Source: Plantago ovata
Lineage: Eukaryota; Streptophyta; Magnoliopsida; Lamiales; Plantaginaceae
Direction: 5' to 3'
Length of the DNA: 64,000 nucleotides
NCBI GenBank assembly: GCA_028274465.1
Contig: CM051455.1
Coordinates: 119,759,547 to 119,823,546, forward strand
Part shown: positions 32,343 through 43,956 of the stretch, in pieces
Layout of the letters: the number at the start of each line of letters is the position of its first letter
Numbering within the stretch: the first letter of the stretch is position 1
Translations under genes and position numbers: made by a program
Notes under the pieces: model-generated
Databases searched by the model: none
What the model was told of the DNA's origin: nothing
The model's input: only the letters and a program-made list of their open reading frames with translations

Positions 32343-33622
32343 TGATGACAGTGTTTTTTAAACTATCATTCGAGTCTTTTTTCAACAATTTAGCTATCCT
32401 CTTGCATGCAATTTAGTGCATTTTGTTAGAATAGTGTCACGTTTCCATTTCTTTTGTTCTTTTCACGTTTTAGGTGGAAATCTCGTTTTTGGATGTAATT
32501 CATGGCGAAACAATGATGTTTAGGTGCAACGAGATCACCCGTGGTGGGTCAAGGAGTACCGAGATGAGTTTCAAGGCCAAAAGACTAAGTTGTGGAGCTC
32601 AAAACCGTGCAAGGGGCCGAAATCGAAGATCCGGAGGAAGAATTTGGCACGGGCCGCATTCTGCCCGTGCGGGGCGCATCGCCGCGTGGCGTGCGCACCG
32701 TCGGGGAGCGTCCGACAACAACTATATATATTTCCAAAAGCTGCGAATTTTCATATCTTTCATCATATTTTTACAGATTTAAACCCTAGAGCTTGTTCTG
32801 GGTATATTTTCTCTGAGAACCTTTGTATCTTAGCGAATTTGGAGGTAGAGGAGAGATTTGGACACCGTTTTATCTCACCTTGCTAGATCTCTGTGAGTTT
32901 AGCAATTCACCGGAGATTGACAACCTTTGGTGGTAACTTTGTATCTCACAATTCTGCTATTTATCTTTCAATTCACCATGTTTTCATTCATTATTGCTTC
33001 AATTATGATTGTTGATTGTGTTATTGATATGAGTAGCTAAGCATCTAGTTGGTGATAGTATGTGAATTCGTAGCTAGGGTTCGTAATATGCATGATTGAG
33101 TTTCTGAGTCTTTTACTTGTTTAATTATCTTAATTCGATTCTTTGATCCGACTAAGCCATATATCTTTGTAGAAAAGTGTTAGAAACACTAGGACAATTC
33201 AAGATCATCGATTCGATTATATATAATTTGCAAGTACTACTTGAACTAAGACTGACAACCTTAGCCAAGTATTAGTATAGATAGGAAGCTTTCAAAATAC
33301 ACGTCTACAAATCTGTCTTTGGTGTTTGTAAATCGAATTACTTTTAAGGCAGTACGAGTTGCACTTTCATGCATAATTAGAACTTGATGCTTAGAACGAG
33401 CATACTATCACCAACTTTCTCCATATATTGTTAGGTTAAGTTAGAGATAAATTTGTTTTCTGAAATTATATTTAGTTAATTAGTTAAAGCTAGTTTAGTC
33501 CCTAGAGATCGACACTCGAGGTCATCTTACCTCTGCACTACGTGTTTTGTGTAGTTGTGAGTTGCCCTTTGGCTTTCAAACAAATTTATTTGATTGTTCG
33601 AGTCTGACAATCTCGTTCATCA
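32343..33622 (+). repeat. 5' LTR of the second pol-less gypsy element
   Basis: 1280 bases, TGATGA...TCATCA. It has an 8-bp GC stem GCACGGGC/GCCCGTGC (32647-32670), then a TATA-like ATATATATT near 32725. Sequence is clearly related to but diverged from 196-1491. Confidence 0.85.
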
Positions 33623-33625
33623 AAT

Positions 33626-33643
33626 TGGCGCCGTTGCCGGGGA
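33626..33643 (+). promoter_or_regulatory. primer-binding site, tRNA-Asp type
   Basis: Identical 18 bases to 1495-1512, three bases after the LTR end. Confidence 0.85.
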
Positions 33644-33756
33644 TTATAACTCCTTTTTACTTTTTAGCTTGTTTATATTTTTAGCATTCAATTTCCAGAA
33701 TTTAGTAGTTTAGTTTGTTTCCATTTGATACTCACTTGATTCGTTTCAAGTAGTTT

Positions 33757-35831
33757 ATGCGGGGCACGAGATCTAGTGGAATTTCTCTTGTTGAACCTAT
33801 TGCGGAGATTATTAGGGTATATCATCAAAGGAAGCGAGTGAGTGCTAGAGTTGAGGTAGTGGAGGAAGATTTCTCCGATTCTCTGCAGGAGATTTTTAAG
33901 CAACCGGATTCTTGGGAAAGTTTTGTGATGGCTCGCCCACTCTTGAAATCATGGGTTCAACCCAACCAGGAACGGATGAGAGGTCCGACTATTGTTCTTT
34001 CTGCTGCAACTCGTGATTTAGAGATCAAGAATCACATGTTCCAGCAACTCCCGAGGTTCTATGGGTTGGCTAGGGAGGATGTTATGGGGTACTTGAATGA
34101 TATTGAGGATTTCATCAACAATCTTCCAAGGCCTGGAGCTGGGTTACGGATGATGAGCTGAGGATGAAGGTCTTTGCTATGGGTCTTGGAGATAAGGCAA
34201 AGGCATGGTTAGGCTCTCTGGAAGACGGATCACTTGACACCTAGGCTAAGGTGTTTTCTGCTTTTATGGAGAAGTATTTTCCCCATACTCTTACTACCGC
34301 GCTGAAGGCGCAAATCAGTCGTTTCATGCAAGACTAGGATGATACCATCTATACTGCTCTCGAGAGGTACAAGGACCTCATGAACAAGTGCCCACACCAT
34401 GGGATGGAACTCTCCGACCTTGTCCATAACTTCTACAATGGGCTCACATATGAGAGCCAACAGGTTGTGGATTTCCAATGCCGAGGAAATATCTGGGAGG
34501 AAACCTCCGAAGATGTGTGGGCGTGTTTTGAAAGGCTCGCGAAGGGATCTCTGTTCAAGGACCCAAGGGGTATGAACATGAGGCGTGTAGTTGAAGCTCC
34601 AACGAAAACCGAGGTGCATTTGAATGGTGTGAGTGGGGATAGGTTTGATGGCTTCGCCCATGAGATGAGGCAGGCTCTTAAGAGCTCGATGGGGCAGCCT
34701 CTTTCCAATGAAGTTTGTAGGGTGTGCAAGAACTATGGGCATGGGGCTGATATGTGTAGGTCCGATTTGGCCAGTGATGGGGTTTATTGGGTGGAAGCAT
34801 GAGAAGGAGAGGTGTTTGCACCTCAAAATCCGACCTATGGACCTAACCAAGACCGTAGTAATCTCAACTACGGTAATGATCATTGTGAGAACCCTCCACC
34901 TAGAACTGAAGCACCTTAGTCCAAATCAGTTGCTCTCTTGGACACTTTGCAAAAGATGGTTGATAAAACTCAGGGGTTTATGAAGAGGTATGAGGAAGAT
35001 TCGGAGAAGACGAGGAGTAGGCTCGATCAATTGGAGGCAAGTACTAGGCTTGCTCACCAAAAGATGTAAAAGATGCAAGAACTAATAGACCGTGCAGCGA
35101 GTAGGGAGCAAGGGAAGGTGCCTAACAATACTGAGAAGTCGATGTCGATTACTTTGGTAGGAGATCTCCCTGTGGAGATTACTATTAAGAAGGTTGCAGC
35201 GTGCAAGTGTTGCGAAGACGGTGAGCCTCCACTCGCTAAGGAGGAAGATAAGGGCCTCGATTTTGATGTGAGTGATGAGGAGCAAGAGGATCCTGAGCCA
35301 ATTCCGGATAGCTTCGTTGTTAAGATTGGGGTTGGTAGTCTCGATAATGTCCGGGCTACACTAGATACGAAATCTTACTCTAATGTGCTCCCCATGAATG
35401 TGTTTGAGAAGAGTGGCCTAGGAGAGCTTGCGAAGCACAAAGCCATTGTGCAACTAGCGGATGGATCTTTTGTACGACCATAGGGCATTGTGAAGAATGT
35501 ATTCGTCAGGATTGGTGAAGCTTCTGTTTATACCAATTTCGTTGTGATGCCGGCGTCTACGTCTGGGATTAGTGATGTTGTTCTCTTGGGGTGAACATTC
35601 TTAACCAAATTACGCTCCGTAATGGACATCTACAGGAGAACTTGCACCATTGAGGTGGATGGCAAGCAACATGTGTTGCAAGCCATATCTGATCCTAGTC
35701 CTCGCTTTAATGTTTCTCATGCTATTAACTTTTTTTGTCCTGCTGCATATGTTATCTCTCATTCTCATGTACTAGGTATGAGGAAGAGATCGATGAAGGG
35801 GAAGTCTAGTACCCGTAAGGACAAGAACTAA
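33757..35831 (+). pseudogene. gag: gag-protease of the second gypsy element, multiply broken
   Basis: Same protein type as 1637-3791: gag domain, CCHC knuckle (CRVCKNYGHGADMC near 34717-34758), acidic segment, retropepsin-like segment LDTKSYSNVLP. Lesions include a frame change near 34140, TAG at the Trp of SLDTW (34242), TAG near 34336, TGA near 34800, TAG near 34918, TAA near 35067, TAG near 35481 and TGA near 35593. About 75 bases are missing after 34810 compared with the inverted copy. Many are simple substitutions of Trp, Tyr, Glu or Arg codons. Confidence 0.82.
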
Positions 35832-36402
35832 AGAGCGAGAAGAAGTCGAGTCAGAGACTTTTTAAACAATGACGCTTTCCGGGAGGCAACCCGGAGTTTT
35901 ATTGCTTTCTTGCATTGCATACATACATTGAACACTTGTTCCTTGATAAGTTTTTGTGGTTTGTGTATTGTTTTGTGCTTATTGTATGTGTTTAAGTGAA
36001 GTGTTTCGAGTGTTTCAGTGTGGAAAATGTTTTGGAGCGAAAATTTTGTGAGAGGGGCCGAATTTTCTGGCCTCTGTAAGTGGGAGGCGCACCGCCCCCC
36101 ACTTCCAAAGAGCCAGCGGCTCTCTGGAGCTGTGGGGCGCACCGCCCCACACCCGGGGCGGTCCCCCCCACACGCCCAGAAATCTCTAAAACGAGATTTC
36201 CTCCTTTTTTTCCCTCATTCTTCATCCTTCCTCTCCCTTTTACTCCCAAAATCAAAAATTCTTGAAAAACCTTCACTCTTCCATAACTCTTCCAATTCTC
36301 CACCAAAATTTGAGTTCTTTAGCTTGAATCGAAGCCCATTACGTGCTCTTCATCTTCATCCGAACAAATCTCTTCATACTTCATCCGATTTCCAGATCTG
36401 AG
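35832..36402 (+). other. gag-ORF2 spacer with GC palindromes
   Basis: Contains GGGGCG-CAC-CGCCCC (about 36135-36149), GGCGCACCGCCCCC (36087-36100), AGAGCC-AGC-GGCTCT (36108-36122) and GAAATCTC/GAGATTTC (about 36179-36200). It then runs through a pyrimidine-rich leader to the donor at 36403. No TATA box is obvious. Confidence 0.55.
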
Positions 36403-36947
36403 GTAACCCCTCAAGAACCCTAATTTTCGAAATTGGGGGTTTCTTGATTTTTGCTTGAATTGAGCTTATATGATGTATGTGTTACTTGTTTGTGTGATTA
36501 TTACATGATTTCTCTATCAACTGCATGCTCAATTTCGTTGGGATGGTTGAATTGGGGCTTTTGCTCAATTAGGATTTATAAGTCTTGATTGCATTGTTTT
36601 GATTCATTCATGCCTATTTAAATACGAGCAACTTGATATGATGACTATAGATTTTCGGGTAGAACACTTGATTGGGTAGATTGTGCGATTTTTGGTGATT
36701 TTTGATATTATGGTATGCATGTCGCCTTATGAATTTGAGGTTATTCATTGTCTAGCATGAGCTTTGATTATGATAATAGTACATGATTGTGATGAATTGC
36801 ATGATTGTTCTTAGCATAGGTAGCTAGACTAGAACATGGGGTAAGGGAGTAGAGTTGGTCAAAGTTGACACTCGTTTGCTTGCACACATTGCATTTACAT
36901 TGCATATCATTTTTGTTGAGTACAAGATACTAATTGCTGCGTTTCAG
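36403..36947 (+). other. putative leader intron of ORF2
   Basis: GAG|GTAACC at 36403 and TTTCAG at 36947; ATG follows five bases later at 36953. 545 bases. Equivalent introns occur at 4304-4846 and, on the minus strand, 40271-40812. Confidence 0.55.
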
Positions 36948-36952
36948 GTACC

Positions 36953-38000
36953 ATGGTTCGTGAAAAGAAGAAAGCAGGGTCATCCAAGAGCAAGAAGGGC
37001 AACGGAGCAGCCTCGAGCTCCCGAGCTAGCGGAGCCTATGAACCATCGCTCCAGGAGATCTCTATTAAGCTGGACCTTGAGGAGGAAGCTGCCTCAGCTA
37101 AGCCCCGCTCCATAGTCCGAGACCGAAAAATCCAAATCCAAGCAAGCCATGCTAACACACGGGCGTGCCGGATGCTCTATAGCTTGGAGGGAAGAAGGAA
37201 CTGGAAATGGTACACCTCCAACCGTTTCCAGGGGTATTATGTATCGCTTCTTCAAGAATTCTACGTAGGATACACAGACCGCGCAGACATGGGGGGTATC
37301 CCGGTATGGAACACACTAGTGTCGTGGACCCCACAGACGATTTCAGACTTCATCCATTTGGGGGAACCGGAATTCACCGGGAGTGCACATGCATACAGGT
37401 ACTCGAGGGCCAGCCGGGTGATTTATGACAGCGTTACACACGTGATTTGCCACCGGGATTATGTGTACCCATATGGCAACAGATCGGAGCGACTGAACAG
37501 GAGGGACCTCAACCTTGAGGCTAGGACGGCTATGAGGTTCATTATAGCCAATCTCATTCCTCGGTCCAATGATACTTCGATTCAGCCATGGTATGCAAAG
37601 CTTATCTAATGTCTTTTGGGTCGGCACAACATTGACATCGGCAACATCATTTATGAAGTGTATGAGAGGCATTGGAACAAAAAGAGGAAGCCCTTTGTCT
37701 TTCCCTGCCTGATCACCGCCTATTGCAGATACCACAGGGTAGAGGGTATTGACGAGACTGGCTCAGTTACCTCGACCTTGACTCCAGCATCTATCACTGA
37801 GCAGGAGCATAGGTTCCGACAGACCATACCTTCAGCTGCCGCCGTTGATGACTCACCACCTTCCTCACCGAGTGATGAGGATGACATGGAGACAGATGAT
37901 CGGGACCGTATTCCGGACCCTATTCCAGACGCCGCCGCTCCTAGTGGGTCACAGCAGCCACCTCGGGCCACACGTGGTTCCCGTGGATTTTGCTTTTTTT
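36953..38000 (+). pseudogene. ORF2, PF20167-like plant transposon protein, one stop
   Basis: Begins MVREKKKAGSSKSKKGNGAA, a Lys/Ser-rich basic N-terminus. The PF20167-type (putative plant transposon protein) domain follows, with LLQEFYVGYTDRADMGGIPV near residue 95 and FIIANLIPRSND near residue 205. Then come an Asp/Glu-Pro-rich tail and RATRGSRGF. A single in-frame TAA (37607-37609) replaces the Tyr codon found in the inverted copy; the frame then stays open to the truncation at about 38000. Missing C-terminal part: the Gln-rich coiled coil seen on the minus strand at 38898-39170. Function of the family is unknown; in Athila-like elements ORFs at this position are often called envelope-like. 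Confidence 0.65.
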
Positions 38001-38150
38001 TTAGGTCTTATTATTTTTTCTTATTTTTCCTTTTTTTTCTTTTTTTCTGTTCCAGATTCTGGAATTTTTTTCATTTTTTTTTTTTTTTTGTATATAGCCA
38101 GCAGTAGCACAATGAAAGTACAATGAAAGTAAATAACAACGACCTCCCCA

Positions 38151-38285
38151 AACCTATTCGAAAGAATAGGTTGGAGCACAAACTCAAAAGAAAAAATAAA
38201 AATAAACTCAAAATGACTCAACAAGACGAAAAACAAGTCATAATGATAGTAACCCCCTCCCCAAACCTATTTGTTAGAATAGGTT
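38151..38285 (-). repeat. hairpin + polypurine modules, inverted copy
   Basis: AACCTATTC/GAATAGGTT with a 4-base loop (38151-38172) and an 8-bp version with a 6-base loop (38264-38285). Each is accompanied on the minus strand by TTGGGGAGG or a relic of it. This is the same pair as at 6163-6303. Confidence 0.65.
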
Positions 38286-38897
38286 TCAAACAAAGGATCA
38301 CACACCTCACTCTACCTCCTTCCTAGGCATTTAGCAATCTCAATAACCAAGGTGAAGACTTGTTGCCTCTTACGTATATAATTACACGGGAATACAACCA
38401 AAGACTCAAACATGCAACATTTTATAAGGCCTTAGCGAACCGCATTAGAGAAAACACCACATAGTGATGTCCAGACTACCAAGTTTAACTACTGCACATA
38501 CAAATATGACAACCCAAGCGAGACAAACCTCAAACTATTCCATAGAGATGCAATGCATGGGCAACGGTCATAAACACTTAGTCTATACAATAAAAATTTT
38601 CAAAAACATTTGGCAATAAACTCTACACAACATCATGCAAAGGCTAGACTAAGGATGAAAGCATACGAACAAACTAAATCCTAAAGAAGCAGTAAACGTG
38701 CAATGCAAAGGTACAAGATACAATACTCAACGACATAAGTCATACAATAGTAACATCATAGTTCACACAACACACCCCCCACATGAAGCTGAAGCTGGTC
38801 CCCAGAATAAGAGAATGAGGAATATAAAGTGATACTAGATGTTACCGAATGTGTGGCCTCGGTCGGCTGAGTATACCAGAATCGACATGTGAAAAGA
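38286..38897 (-). other. 3' non-coding interior of the inverted copy
   Basis: No gene. It aligns with 5585-6160 of the complete element (for example the stretch with GTGGTGTTTTCTCTAATGCG read on the minus strand), with many differences. Confidence 0.6.
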
Positions 38898-40265
38898 CTA
38901 GTAATCCGGGTCATAATTCCCGTAATAGTCATTCCACATGTCAGAGAGAAGATCTTGGGACTGCTGTAGGGTCTCCTGTTGCCGGTCCAAGAGCATCTGC
39001 TGCTACAATATGAGCTGCCTATCATTCCGGCGATGCTTCTCCACAAGCTCCCAATCACTGTTGCGCTGGGCAACATATCCATCAAGTGTATGTTGCAAAC
39101 CTTGTACAATGGAGGTTAGGTTTGCAACATTGGCATCGAACCCACGCAATCTGTCATCGAGGTAGGTCATGAGCTCAGTAAAATCAAACCCACGGGAACC
39201 ACGTGTGGCTCGAGGTGAGAAAAATCAAATCCACGGGAACCACGTGTGGCCCGAGGTGGCTGCTGTGACCCACTAGGAGCGGCGGCGTCTGGAATAGGGT
39301 TCGGAATACGGTCCCGATCATCTGTCTCCATGTCATCCTCATCACTCGGTGAGGAAGGCGGTGGTGAGTCATCGGCGGCAGCAGCTGAAGGTACGGTCTG
39401 TCGGAACCTATGCTCCTGCTCGGTGATAGATGCTGGAGTCAAGGTCGAGAAAACTGAGCCGGTCTCGTCAATACCCTCTACCCCGTGGTATCTGGAGTAG
39501 GCGGTGATCAAGAAGGGAAAGACAAAGGGCTTCCGCTTTTTGTCCTAATGCCTCTCATACTCCTCGTAGATGATGGTGCCGATGTCTATGTTATGTCGAC
39601 CCAAAAGACAATAGATAAGCTCTGCATACCATGGCTGAATCGAAGTGTCATTGGACCGAGGAATGAGATTGGCTATGATGAATTTCATAGCAGTCCTAGC
39701 CTCAAGGTTGAGGTCCCTTCTGTTTAGTCGCTCCGGTCTGTTGCCATATGGGTACACACAGTCCCTGTGGCAAATCACCTGTGTAATACTGTCGTCAATC
39801 ACCCGGCTAGCCCTCAGTACCTGTAGGCATGTGCACTCCCGGTGAACTCCCGTTCCCCCAAATGGATGAAATCAGGAATCGCATGTGGGGTCCACGACAC
39901 TAGTGTGCCCCATACCGGGATACCCCCCATGTCCCTGCGGTCTGTGTATCCCACATAGAATTCTTGGAGGAGCGATACATCATACCCTTGGAAACGGTTA
40001 GAGGTGTATGATTTCTAGTTCCTACGTCCTTCCAAGCTGTAGAGCATCCGGCACGCCGGCGTGTTAGCATGGCTTGCTGGGATTTGGATCTTTCAGTTCG
40101 GACTATGGATCGGGGCTTAGCTGAGGCAGCTTCCTCCTCAAGGTCCAGCTTAATAGAGAGTGCATGGAGCGATGGTTCATAGGTTCCACTAGCTCGGGAG
40201 CTCGAGGCTGCTCCCTTGCCCTTCTTGCTCTTAGATGAGGCTGTTTTCTTCTTGTCTCGAACCAT
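38898..40265 (-). pseudogene. ORF2 of the inverted copy, PF20167-like, frameshifted
   Basis: ATG at 40265 (MVRDKKKTASSKSKKGKGAA). The open frame is lost near 40090-39900 and recovered at 39802-39545 (FIIANLIPRSNDTS, CLLGRHNIDIG) and 39511-39167 (acidic tail). A 53-base direct duplication lies at about 39183-39250 (each copy includes CCACGGGAACCACGTGTGGC). The C-terminus, not present in the plus copy, is a Gln-rich coiled coil (LDDRLRGFDANVANL, LLDRQQETLQQSQDLLSDM) ending at TAG 38898, with one internal TAG near 39006. This shows the full plan of ORF2: basic N-terminus, PF20167-like domain, acidic linker, coiled coil. Confidence 0.65.
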
Positions 40266-40270
40266 GGTGT

Positions 40271-40812
40271 CTGAAACGCAGCAATTAGTACCTTGTACTC
40301 AACAAAAACGATATCCTATGCAAATGCAAGTGTGTGCAAGCAAACGAGTGTCAACTTCGACCAACTCTACTCCCTTACCCCATGTTCTAGTTTAGCTACC
40401 TATGCTAAGAAAAATCATGCAATTCATCACAATCATGTACTATATCATAATCAAAGCTCATGCTAGACAACGAATAACCTCAGTTCATAAGGCAACATGC
40501 ATACCATAATATCAAAAATCACCAAAAATCTCACAATCTACCCAATCAAGTGTTCTACCCATAGTCTATAGTCATCATATCAAATTGCTCGTATTTAATA
40601 GGCATGAATGAATCAAAACAATGCAATCAAGACTTAGAAATCCTAATTGAGCAAAAGCCCCAATTCAACCATTCCAACAAAATTGAGCATGCAATTGATA
40701 GAGAAATCATGTAATAATCACACAAACAAGTAACCCATACATAATATAAGCGTATTTGAAGCAAAAATCAAGAAACCCCCAATTTCGAAAATTAGGGTTC
40801 TTGAGGGGTTAC
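40271..40812 (-). other. putative leader intron of ORF2, inverted copy
   Basis: On the minus strand GAG|GTAACC begins at 40812 and TTTCAG ends at 40271, 542 bases, followed by ACACC and the ATG at 40265. Confidence 0.5.
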
Positions 40813-41040
40813 CTCAGATCTGGAAATCGGACGAAGTATGAAGAAATTCGTTCGGATGAAGATGAAGAGCACGTAATGGGCTTTGATTTAAGCTAAAGAA
40901 CACAAAATTTGGTGGAGAATTGGAAGAATTATGGAAGAGTGAAGATTTGTGAAGAAATTTTGATTTTGGGAGTAAAAGGGAGAAGAGGGATGAAGAATGA
41001 AGGAGAAAAGAGAGAAAACTCCTTTTTTAGTGTTCAGGTG

Positions 41041-41222
41041 GTGTGGGGCGGACTGCCCTGGGTGTGGGGCAGTGCGCCCCATAGCTCTAGAGAGCCACGG
41101 CTCTCTAGAGTTGGGGGGCGGACCGCCCCCCTTGTGGGGCGGTGCGCCCCGCAGCTCCAGAGAGCTGCGATTCTCTGGAGTTGGGGGGCGGACCGCCCCC
41201 CATGTGGGGCGGTGCGCCTCCC
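41041..41222 (-). repeat. dense array of GC palindromes
   Basis: Includes a 12-bp perfect stem CTCTAGAGAGCC/GGCTCTCTAGAG (41085-41110), GGGGGGCG-GAC-CGCCCCCC (41113-41131 and 41183-41201), GGGGCG-GTG-CGCCCC (41136-41150) with a near copy 41206-41220, and CTCCAGAGA/TCTCTGGAG (about 41155-41180). The unit is tandemly duplicated (41085-41150 versus 41155-41220). It lies between gag and ORF2. Confidence 0.8.
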
Positions 41223-41483
41223 ACTTGGAGACGCTGGGGGCCGAAATTTTTCGGCCCCTCGCACAAAATTTTCACTCCAAAACATTTTCCTCACTCAAAC
41301 ACTCGAAAAACTTCACTTAAACACATACAATGAGCACCTAACAAAACACAAACCACAAAAACTTATAAAAAGACAATTGTTCGATGTATGTATGCAATGC
41401 AAGAGAAAGCAGTAAAAACTCCGGGTTGCCGCCCGGATAGCGCCATTGTTTAAAAAGTCTCTGACTCGACTTCTTCTCGCTCT

Positions 41484-42641
41484 TTAGTTCTTGTCCTTAC
41501 GGGTACTAGACTTCCCCTTCATCAATCTCTTCCTCATACCTAGTACCTGAGAATGAGAGATAACATACGCAGCAGGACCGAAAAAGTTAATAGTATGAGA
41601 AACATTAAAGCGAGGACTAGGATCAGATATGGCTTGCAACACATGTTGCTTGCCATCCACCTCAATGGTGCAAGTTCTCTTGTAGATGTCGATTACGGAG
41701 TGTAATTTGGTTAAGAATGTTCGCCCCAAGAGAACAACATCACTAATCCCAGGCGTAGACGCCGGCATCACAACGAAATTGGTATAGACAGAAGGTTCAC
41801 CAAGCTTGACCAATACATTCTTCACAATGCCCTCTGGTCGTACAAAAGATCCATCCGCTAGTGCTTCTCAAGCTCTCCTAGGCCACTCTTCTCAAACACA
41901 TTCATGGGGAGCACATTAGAGTATGACTCCGTATCTAGGGTAGCCCGGCCATCATCGAGACTACCAACCCCGATCTTAACATCGAAGTTGTCTGGAATTG
42001 GCTCAGGATCCTCTTGCTCCTCATCACTCACATCAAAACCGAGGCTCTTATCTTCCTCCTTAGCGAGTGGAGGCTCACCGTTTTTTGCAACACTTGCACG
42101 CTGCAACCTTCTTAATAGTAACCTCCACAGGGAGATCTCCCACCGAAGTGATGGACATCGAATTCTCAGTATTGCTAGGAAACTTCCCCTGCTCCCTACT
42201 CGCTCCTCGGTCTATTAGCTCTTGCAGATTTTGGTGAGCAAGCCTAGTACTTGCCTCCAATTGATTGAGCCGACTCCTCGTCTTATCCGAATCTTCCTCA
42301 AACTTCTTCATAAACCCCCGAGTATTGTCAACCATCTTCTGCAAAGTGTCCAAGAGAGCAGCTGATTTGGACTTTGGTGCTTCGGTCCTAGGTGGAGGGT
42401 TCTCACAATGATCATTACCATAGTTGAGATTACTACGGTCTTGGTTGGGTCCATAGGTCTGGTTTTGAGGTGCATACCCTTGGTTGCTTCGGAACCCCTT
42501 CTTCCAATATCCACCTCGAGGATTCCTACCATCTTGCCCATAGCTAGCTTCGCCAAGTTCAGCAGCAAACACCTCTCCTTCTCTTGCTTCCACCCAATGA
42601 ACACCATCATTGGCCAAATCGGACATACACATTGAGCCCCA
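41484..42641 (-). pseudogene. gag: 3' part of gag-protease, inverted copy
   Basis: Runs from just after the zinc knuckle (MCMSDLANDGVHW) through GYAPQNQTYGPNQDRSNL, a coiled coil, the acidic segment and the protease-like segment LDTESYSNVLP, to the Lys-rich C-terminus at 41484. Frame changes occur near 42080-42100 and 41850. It is better preserved than the plus copy and retains the segment lost there near 34810. The N-terminal gag domain was removed where the LTR at 42642 starts. Confidence 0.75.
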
Positions 42642-43734
42642 TGATGAACGTGTATTTTACACATTCATTCGAGTCTTTTTTCACCAATTTAGCTATTCTC
42701 TATGTTAATTTAGCTATATTTTAGTGCATTTTATTAGAATAGTGTCACGTTTCCCTTTAGTTTGTATTTTACAGGTTTTGGGTGAAAAACGAGGTTTTCC
42801 AAGCAATTATATTGAAGTGGACGAGGAATTGGTGTTCCGAAGGCCTTTTTGGAGTATCTAGAAGGTTCCGAAACGCGTCAATAGCCGACTGGAGGTCCCG
42901 GGCGATTCGCCCGGGACGTGGGGCGAACCGCCCCACACCAGGCGATTCGCCCGGTGTGCCCCACACCTGCCGAATACCTATATATAGTTGCTCAGTTTTC
43001 TCCGTTTTTCATACTTTCTCAGACCTTTTCTCTCACGTTTCTCATTAGTTTTAGGTAGCAATTCTCCAGAGCCTGTTATGGGGAGTCTTAGCATAGGAGA
43101 CACTTTTTCTTATCGTTTTGGAGCTTGTAAGACCGCGATTCTTCGGAGATTGACGACCTTCGGTAACATTGTATCTTACAGTTTTTTCTATTCATATTTA
43201 TTTATCTTTCAACATGTTTTCATTCAATCTTGCTATGATTTCTATTGATTGCATGTCATCTATGAGTAGCTAAATTTATCGTTGGTGATAGTATGTGATT
43301 TCTTAGCTAAGGGTTAATAATTATGCTGATGGTTGTAAAGCGAATCAGACTTTGAGTTATTGCTTTATTTCTTTGATCTATCTAAAACCTCTATCTTCGT
43401 AGTGTTGAATAATAACGGAACACAATTGGACAATTCATTGATCAAAGATTTCTATGCAAAACGATCGGGTACTTCATGCATGATTATTAACCTGCTATGC
43501 TTTGAATGATCATACTATCACTGACCTCCATTATCTGATAAGAAACACATGTGCTAAGTAGTTTGTTGATTTTGTTGTTTAAGTTAGATTAGATAAAGCT
43601 AGTTATAGTCCTTAGAGATTGACACTCGAGGTTATTTTACTGCTACACTACGGTTTTCGTTGCAGTTGTAAATTGCCTTTGGCTAAATACAAATTTATTT
43701 GATTAATTAGAATCTGACAAATTCCGGTTCATCA
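42642..43734 (+). repeat. 5' LTR of the fourth gypsy copy
   Basis: 1093 bases, TGATGA...TTCATCA. GC palindromes lie just upstream of the TATA box (TATATATA near 42979): GTCCCGGGCGA/TCGCCCGGGAC (42895-42917, 11 bp around one base), GTGGGGCG/CGCCCCAC (42918-42936), and an imperfect third (42937-42955). Confidence 0.88.
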
Positions 43735-43737
43735 AAT

Positions 43738-43755
43738 TGGCGCCGTTGCCGGGGA
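43738..43755 (+). promoter_or_regulatory. primer-binding site, tRNA-Asp type
   Basis: Same 18 bases as at 1495 and 33626, three bases after the LTR. Confidence 0.85.
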
Positions 43756-43956
43756 CTATACTCCTTTTTTCTGTTTAGCTTTTATATATTTTCACCATTC
43801 AGTTCCTAGAATTAGTAGTTTAGTTTATTTTGTTTTTTTTCTTGATACTATTTTCAAATTTATCTCGATTTATCGTTGAATTTCAGATTTGGCGATTTCT
43901 AACAGGACTGATTTTCGGTTGTGAGTTACTTCTGTCACAGATATTCAGGTCTTGTG

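Larger units (their letters stand above)
32343..38005 (+). mobile_element. second pol-less gypsy element, 3' truncated
   Basis: Relative of the element at 196-8395: LTR, the same 18-base primer site, gag-protease, GC palindrome spacer, leader intron, ORF2. It is inserted into the Tat-like gag. It ends near 38005 at CGTGGATTTTGC, where a reversed copy of the same family begins, and it has no 3' LTR in the window. Six or more stops in gag show it is old or relaxed. Confidence 0.8.
38006..42641 (-). mobile_element. third pol-less gypsy copy, inverted and truncated at both ends
   Basis: Minus-strand relative of 32343-38005. It runs from mid-gag (42641) through spacer, leader intron, ORF2 and hairpin-purine modules to the A-rich tract at 38011-38100, where it abuts the plus-strand copy. 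It lacks LTRs: its 5' end is cut by the LTR at 42642 and its 3' end stops in the A-rich tract. Together with 34735-38005 it forms an inverted repeat with arms of about 3.3 kb. Confidence 0.8.

Noticed and set aside
34230..34883. 217-codon minus-strand reading frame, longest in its region
   Set aside because: Opposite strand of a recognisable gag; open only because of gag codon composition.
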